From Balneolales bacterium (GTDB lineage: Bacteria; Bacteroidota; Rhodothermia; Balneolales; Natronogracilivirgulaceae): a DNA stretch of 6,953 nt. Each line of letters begins with the position of its first letter. Within the stretch, counting starts at the first letter, position 1. The notes under the pieces were generated by a model. It was not told the DNA's origin, did not search any database, and worked only from the letters and a program-made list of their open reading frames with translations. A program made the translations under genes and the position numbers. Positions 5,869 to 6,953 of the stretch are shown here, one piece after another. The DNA is taken from the NCBI GenBank assembly GCA_007133995.1, contig SLLP01000240.1, positions 1 through 6,953 on the forward strand, in the 5' to 3' direction.

Positions 5869-6870
5869 ATGATTAGAAAAAGCCCTGACATGCGGGCCCT
5901 GACCGATCGGATTCAGGAGACAAGCCATTTTATCAAGGACATAAACAGGGAACTCGACAAGGTAATAATCGGTCAGAAGGTGATGATTGAACGCCTGCTA
6001 ATCGGTTTGCTATCCGACGGGCACGTACTGCTTGAGGGTGTGCCAGGTCTCGCCAAGACGCTGACCATTTCAAGCCTTGCAAAAGTCATTGATACGGGTT
6101 TTCAGCGTATTCAGTTTACTCCCGACCTGCTGCCTGCCGACCTTATTGGTACGTTAATATTCAATCAGAAAACGGGGGAATTCACTGTTAAAAAAGGGCC
6201 TGTTTTTTCAAATATCATTCTTGCAGATGAAATCAACCGGTCTCCTGCAAAAGTCCAGAGTGCGCTTCTTGAGGCCATGCAGGAGCGTCAGGTCACGATC
6301 GGTGAAGAAACATTCAAGCTTGACGATCCCTTTCTTGTGCTTGCAACACAAAATCCGGTAGAGCAGGAAGGAACTTACCCTCTTCCGGAGGCACAAGTGG
6401 ACCGGTTCATGATGAAGATCAACATCGATTATCCATCTGATGAAGAGGAGATGGCGATCATGAGAAGAATGGCCAGAACAGTTAAACCGCAATCACTGAA
6501 TCCGGTCGTAAGTCCTTTCACTATACTGGAAGCAAGAAAAGTTCTGAATAACATCTATATGGATGAAAAGGTTGAACAGTATATTGTAGATCTCATCATG
6601 GCGTCACGATTTCCCGCACGTTATAACATCAGTAAAATTGAAGGACTTATTGATTATGGTGCATCACCAAGAGGCACAATTAATTTAAACCTGGCTTCAC
6701 GGGCACATGCATTTACGCAACACAGGGCTTATGTTACACCGGAAGACATTCGGGCGGTTGCCCATGACATTCTACGTCACAGAATTGTACTCACTTACGA
6801 AGCAGAGGCAGAAGAAATAAAAACAGAAGATATTATAGAGATACTACTAAAAAACATTCAGGTCCCATAA
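5869..6870 (+). CDS. moxR: MoxR-family AAA+ ATPase
   Basis: A 333-residue cytoplasmic ATPase of the MoxR branch of AAA+ proteins, which act as chaperones that mature or activate partner proteins, often together with von Willebrand factor A-domain proteins. Motifs in order: Walker A GVPGLAKT (57-64), the family stretch 'FTPDLLPADLIGT' (83-95), Walker B 'IILADE' with Asp120 and Glu121, sensor 1 Asn162 in 'LATQNP', 'EQEGTYPLPEAQVDRF' with the arginine-finger candidate Arg179, and sensor 2 'GASPRG' with Arg268. A lid domain follows, with 'YVTPEDIRAVAHDILRHRI' at 288-306. All catalytic residues are present and the length is normal. The start ATG (5869) has no Shine-Dalgarno sequence; Met8 (5890) is a possible alternative. 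It is divergent from the nuo operon. In many Bacteroidota the next gene would be a DUF58 protein of the bat cluster, but here at least 83 non-coding bases follow. The cellular substrate is unknown. Confidence 0.95.
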   Translation: MIRKSPDMRALTDRIQETSHFIKDINRELDKVIIGQKVMIERLLIGLLSDGHVLLEGVPGLAKTLTISSLAKVIDTGFQRIQFTPDLLPADLIGTLIFNQKTGEFTVKKGPVFSNIILADEINRSPAKVQSALLEAMQERQVTIGEETFKLDDPFLVLATQNPVEQEGTYPLPEAQVDRFMMKINIDYPSDEEEMAIMRRMARTVKPQSLNPVVSPFTILEARKVLNNIYMDEKVEQYIVDLIMASRFPARYNISKIEGLIDYGASPRGTINLNLASRAHAFTQHRAYVTPEDIRAVAHDILRHRIVLTYEAEAEEIKTEDIIEILLKNIQVP

Positions 6871-6953
6871 TATATACACTGTGATATCGTTGACATTTAT
6901 GTGAATAAATAACTAAATTGCATTAAACTTTTTGAAGACGTTATAAACACATA
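6871..6953 (+). other. AT-rich region downstream of moxR, gene start not reached
   Basis: These 83 bases to the window edge contain no credible coding frame. They hold an imperfect dyad ATATaCACtGTGATAT (6872-6887) just past the moxR stop. It is too tight at its centre and lacks a following T-run, so it is not a convincing terminator. The composition is strongly AT-rich and promoter-like, suggesting that another plus-strand gene begins beyond the window. Confidence 0.4.
6890..6947 (+). promoter_or_regulatory. candidate promoter(s) reading out of the window
   Basis: A perfect TTGACA (6890-6895) is followed after 18 nt by TAAATT (6914-6919; 4 of 6 matches to TATAAT). A second, overlapping pair is TTGCAT (6918-6923) and TATAAA (6942-6947; 5 of 6) with an 18-nt spacer. 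Either could drive a gene to the right of the window. The low local complexity means chance matches are likely. Confidence 0.3.

Noticed and set aside
5658..5876. 72-codon plus-strand frame in the nuoJ-moxR intergenic region
   Set aside because: No ribosome binding site, low-complexity Phe/Leu/Lys-rich product from AT-rich DNA, and overlap with the moxR start. It crosses the expected promoters.

Overview
The window carries the membrane-arm half of a respiratory complex I (NADH:quinone oxidoreductase, NDH-1) operon on the minus strand and one divergent MoxR-type AAA+ ATPase gene on the plus strand. In minus-strand order the operon reads nuoJ (5613-5095), nuoK (5095-4796), nuoL (4693-2675), nuoM (2665-995), a 93-residue pterin-4a-carbinolamine dehydratase gene (992-711), and nuoN (701 to beyond base 1, 5' part only). 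All the large genes are intact, with no frameshift, and the proton-pumping glutamates and lysines of the Nuo subunits are present. moxR occupies 5869-6870.

Organism: the protein sequences look like the Bacteroidota/Rhodothermota/Balneolota side of the tree. Three things point there. First, pcd lies inside a complex I operon that begins at nuoJ; as I recall, this was reported for the nqoB operon of Rhodothermus marinus (nqo10-nqo14 with pcd and an nhaD antiporter gene). Second, the MoxR C-terminal sequence resembles Bacteroidota-type MoxR proteins. Third, most genes lack a Shine-Dalgarno sequence. The moderate base composition argues for a Balneolota-like relative rather than a GC-rich Rhodothermus or Salinibacter, but this is inference.

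Layout: 1-5613 is an almost gap-free minus-strand operon. Its joints are a TAATG overlap (nuoJ/nuoK), a 102-nt gap holding a short palindrome (nuoK/nuoL), and gaps of 9 nt (nuoL/nuoM), 2 nt (nuoM/pcd) and 9 nt (pcd/nuoN). Bases 5614-5868 are an AT-rich divergent control region with several A/T tracts. Bases 6871-6953 are AT-rich non-coding DNA with promoter-like hexamers pointing out of the window. No gene-free stretch exceeds 300 bases. I see no tRNA, rRNA, CRISPR array or insertion sequence.

Function: NuoL, NuoM and NuoN are the three antiporter-like pumps. NuoJ and NuoK link them to the quinone-reducing part, whose genes (nuoA-I) are not here and must be encoded elsewhere. The job of pcd in this operon is unknown; it may simply be co-transcribed, or it may connect pterin metabolism with respiration. 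I do not see a clearly new biological system; pcd embedded in the nuo operon is the most noteworthy feature.
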